From the NCBI GenBank assembly GCA_005402585.1, contig BIFP01000057.1:1-64000 (forward strand): a DNA stretch of 64,000 bases, written 5' to 3'. Source of the DNA: Micromonosporaceae bacterium KJ-029. GTDB lineage: Bacteria > Actinomycetota > Actinomycetes > Mycobacteriales > Micromonosporaceae. Under the pieces are notes generated by a model. That model was not told where the DNA came from. It was given only the letters and a program-made list of their open reading frames with translations, and made no database searches. Shown one piece after another: positions 61,893 through 64,000 of this stretch (position 1 is its first letter; each line of letters opens with the position of its first letter). A program made the translations under genes and the position numbers.

Positions 61893-62900
61893 TCAGGTAC
61901 GCGCACGCGGATGCGCGGTGGCGTACACCTCGCGCAGTCGTTCGACGGTGACCAGGGTGTAGACCTGGGTGGTGGTGACCGAGGCGTGGCCGAGCAACTC
62001 CTGCACCACCCGCACGTCGGCGCCGCCGTCGAGCAGATGCGTGGCGTACGAGTGGCGCAGCGTGTGCGGCGAGACGGCCTGCGGCCCGTCGACGGTCAGG
62101 CCGGCCCGCGCCGCCGCGCGGCGCAGGATGGTCCAGGCGCCCTGCCGGGTCAGCGGTCCGCCCCGGGCGTTGAGGAAGACCGCCGGGGTGCCGCGGCCGG
62201 AGGCGGCCAACCCGGGGCGGGCGCGGACCAGGTAGGCGGACAGCGCCCGCAGCGCGTACCCGCCGATCGGCACCAGCCGGGTCCGGCCGCCCTTTCCGCG
62301 CAGCAGCGCCACCCGGTCGACGACGTCCACATCGTCGACGACGGCGCCGACCGCCTCGGAGATGCGGGCCCCGGTGCCGTACAGGAACTCCAGCAGCGCC
62401 CGGTCGCGCAGCGCCAGCGCCGCGCCGTCCCCGGCCGCCTCGACCGAGCCGGAGGTCTCCAGCAGCCGGACCACGTCGTCGACGGACAAGGCCCGGGGCA
62501 GTCGGCGGGGCGGGGTGGGTGGCCGCACGTCGCGGCTCGGGTCGGCGTCGGCCAGTCCCTCGCGCAGCGCGAACCGGTGCAGGCCGCGCACGGCGCTGGC
62601 GGCCCGGGCCGCCGAGGAGACCGCCAACGGCGCACGCCCGTCGTCGCCGGCGCGCAGCCGGGCCAGGTGGCGTTCGATCTCGCCGGCCGAGACGGCCGCG
62701 AGGTCGGTCACCCCGGCGGCGGCCAGCGAACCGAGGTAGCGGTCCAGGTCCCGGCGGTACGACGCGAGGGTGTTCGCGGCCAGTCCACGTTCGACGGTGA
62801 GGTGGTCCAGGTAGCCGCGTACGGCACGGCTCAGGGCCGGCGCGGGCTGGTGGCCCGCGTCGGCCCTGTCCGCTGCGGCGGTCGGTGGTTGACCGGTCAG
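61893..62900 (-). CDS. xerD: Tyrosine recombinase XerD, probable CTG start
   Basis: Catalytic residues: Arg in FLYGTGARISEAVGAVVDDV, Lys-bearing LRGKGGRTRLVPIGG, HxxR in SPHTLRHSYATHLLDGGADV, His in LGHASVTTTQVYT with the Tyr. The N-terminal SAM-like domain (LSRAVRGYLDHLTVERGLAA, NTLASYRRDLDRYLGSLAAA) lies upstream of the first conventional start, GTG 62711, so that start would remove it. The frame is open back to CTG 62900, which overlaps the ald stop as CTGA, like the other overlaps here. That gives 335 residues. Resolves chromosome dimers at dif. Confidence 0.88.
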   Translation of the reverse strand: MTGQPPTAAADRADAGHQPAPALSRAVRGYLDHLTVERGLAANTLASYRRDLDRYLGSLAAAGVTDLAAVSAGEIERHLARLRAGDDGRAPLAVSSAARAASAVRGLHRFALREGLADADPSRDVRPPTPPRRLPRALSVDDVVRLLETSGSVEAAGDGAALALRDRALLEFLYGTGARISEAVGAVVDDVDVVDRVALLRGKGGRTRLVPIGGYALRALSAYLVRARPGLAASGRGTPAVFLNARGGPLTRQGAWTILRRAAARAGLTVDGPQAVSPHTLRHSYATHLLDGGADVRVVQELLGHASVTTTQVYTLVTVERLREVYATAHPRART

Positions 62901-64000
62901 GCGAGCACCTCGGCCAGGGGCAGGGTGGGCAGGTCGTGCGCCTCCGCGACCGGACCGTAGACGACGTGTCCGTCGTGGGTGTTCAGGCCCAGCGCCAGCG
63001 CCGGATCGCGACGCGACGCCTCACGCCAGCCGTGGTTGGCCAGCTCAAGCGCGTACGGGAGGGTGACGTTGGTCAGCGCGTACGTGCTGGTGTTCGGTAC
63101 TGCGCCCGGCATGTTCGCCACGCAGTAGAAGATCGAGTCGTGCACCGTGTAGACCGGGTCGGCGTGCGTGGTGGGTCGGGAGTCCTCGAAGCAGCCGCCC
63201 TGGTCGATGGCGATGTCGACGAGCACGCTGCCGGGCTTCATCCGGGAGACCAGCTCGTTGGAGATCAGCTTCGGGGCCTTGGCGCCGGGCACCAGCACCG
63301 CGCCGATGACCAGGTCCGCGTCCAGCACCGCCCGCTCGATCTCGTACGCGTTGGAGGCGACGGTCTGCAGGTGGCCGCGGTAGATGGCGTCGGCCTGGCG
63401 CAGCCGGGCCACGTTCTTGTCCAGCAGCAGCACCTCGGACTGCAGGCCGAGCGCGATCGCGGCGGCGTTCATGCCGGAGACACCGGCGCCGATGACCACG
63501 GTCTTCGCCGCGTACACACCGGAGACGCCGCCGGGCAGCACGCCCCGGCCACCGCCGGTACGCATCATGTAGAAGGCGCCGACCTGAGGGGCGAGCCGGC
63601 CGGCCACCTCGGACATCGGGGCGAGCAGCGGCAGCGACCGGTCGGGCAGCTCGACGGTCTCGTAGGCGATGCCGGTGACCTTGCGGTCCAGCAGCGCCTG
63701 GGTGCAGTCCCGGGAGGCGGCCAGGTGCAGGTAGGTGAAGAGCAGTTGCCCCTCACGCATCCGGTGGTACTCCTCGGCCACCGGTTCCTTGACCTTGAGC
63801 ACCATGTCCGCGGCGTCCCACACCTCGTCGGCGCTGTCCAGGATCTTGGCACCGGCGGCGGCGAACTCCTCGTCGGTGATGCTCGACCCGACCCCGGCGC
63901 CGGCCTCGACGAAGACCTGGTGACCGCTGCGGGTGAACTCGTTGACGCCCGCGGGCGTGATCGCCACGCGGTACTCGTGGTTCTTGACCTCGCGTGGGAT
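62897..64000 (-). CDS. ald: Alanine dehydrogenase (N-terminus beyond window)
   Basis: 367 residues are visible and the frame runs off the window end; the usual first few residues before IPREVKNHEYRVAITPAG lie outside. Features: VNEFTRSGHQVFVEAGAGVG, VKVKEPVAEEYHRMREGQLL (pyruvate-binding Lys), AFYMMRTGGGRGVLPGGVSG, the NAD loop VVIGAGVSGMNAAAIALGLQ and LVDIAIDQGGCFEDSRPTTH. It converts alanine to pyruvate and ammonia with NAD. Stop overlaps the xerD CTG. Confidence 0.95.
   Translation of the reverse strand: MPREVKNHEYRVAITPAGVNEFTRSGHQVFVEAGAGVGSSITDEEFAAAGAKILDSADEVWDAADMVLKVKEPVAEEYHRMREGQLLFTYLHLAASRDCTQALLDRKVTGIAYETVELPDRSLPLLAPMSEVAGRLAPQVGAFYMMRTGGGRGVLPGGVSGVYAAKTVVIGAGVSGMNAAAIALGLQSEVLLLDKNVARLRQADAIYRGHLQTVASNAYEIERAVLDADLVIGAVLVPGAKAPKLISNELVSRMKPGSVLVDIAIDQGGCFEDSRPTTHADPVYTVHDSIFYCVANMPGAVPNTSTYALTNVTLPYALELANHGWREASRRDPALALGLNTHDGHVVYGPVAEAHDLPTLPLAEVLA

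Overview
The window is high-GC actinobacterial chromosome. It most resembles Micromonosporaceae (Micromonospora-like). This rests on the GC-rich third codon positions, the ATGA/GTGA-coupled genes, and the conserved order ald-xerD-parA-scpA-scpB-rluB-cmk-der on the minus strand at 55.0-64.0 kb. The genus is an inference; no rRNA gene is present.

Layout. (1) 0-2.9 kb: an IS3-family element split inside orfA by an IS110 element, next to a gene fragment that has lost both ends. The IS110 element has a 45-C tract and a frameshifted start. (2) 2.9-7.0 kb: a MarR regulator diverges from a five-gene redox operon (two FMN reductases, a luciferase-like flavin oxidoreductase, a damaged second MarR, a [Fe-S]/GNAT fusion). 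Two TTGAA-N2-TTCAA sites lie in the divergent promoter. (3) 7.0-13.1 kb: four alpha/beta-hydrolase-fold enzymes and an LtrA membrane protein. (4) 13.2-23.7 kb: decaying mobile DNA (a tyrosine recombinase with an in-frame stop, a shredded serine recombinase, a split IS1380). Interspersed are a lipoprotein gene, a LuxR regulator, a secreted protein and a second small lipoprotein.

(5) 23.8-43.2 kb is the main functional locus, a carbohydrate-acid utilisation cluster in three blocks around an IclR regulator. Block 1 (minus, 31.4 to 23.8 kb) encodes a Tat-exported sugar-binding lipoprotein, two CUT1 permeases, an SMP-30 lactonase, an aldonate dehydratase, a uronate-dehydrogenase-like protein, a KDG kinase and a KDPG aldolase. 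Block 2 holds a CE7-like acetylesterase and a divergent 1567-residue secreted enzyme with NEW3 and golvesin-like modules. Block 3 (minus, 43.1 to 38.5 kb) encodes two paralogous enolase-superfamily dehydratases, a DapA-type lyase, an SDR and a YesL/DUF624 membrane protein. A shared 15-bp motif near ATCCRTAATRTGGAT lies upstream of each block and of the iclR gene, so the whole locus looks like one IclR regulon. The proposed flow is: secreted enzyme plus deacetylase release acidic oligosaccharides; the ABC importer takes them up; uronate oxidation, lactone opening, dehydration, phosphorylation and aldol cleavage then give pyruvate and glyceraldehyde-3-phosphate.

(6) 43.4-54.7 kb: further accessory DNA. 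It holds an IS4-family element abutting an ABC-ATPase remnant, an IS5 element with a -1 slippery site, a GNAT, a serine hydrolase, small unknown proteins, and an xis/int pair against tRNA-Pro(GGG). (7) 54.7-64 kb: core housekeeping genes.

Many frames are broken, several in short G or C runs. This could be real decay of accessory DNA or homopolymer sequencing error; the sequence alone cannot settle which.
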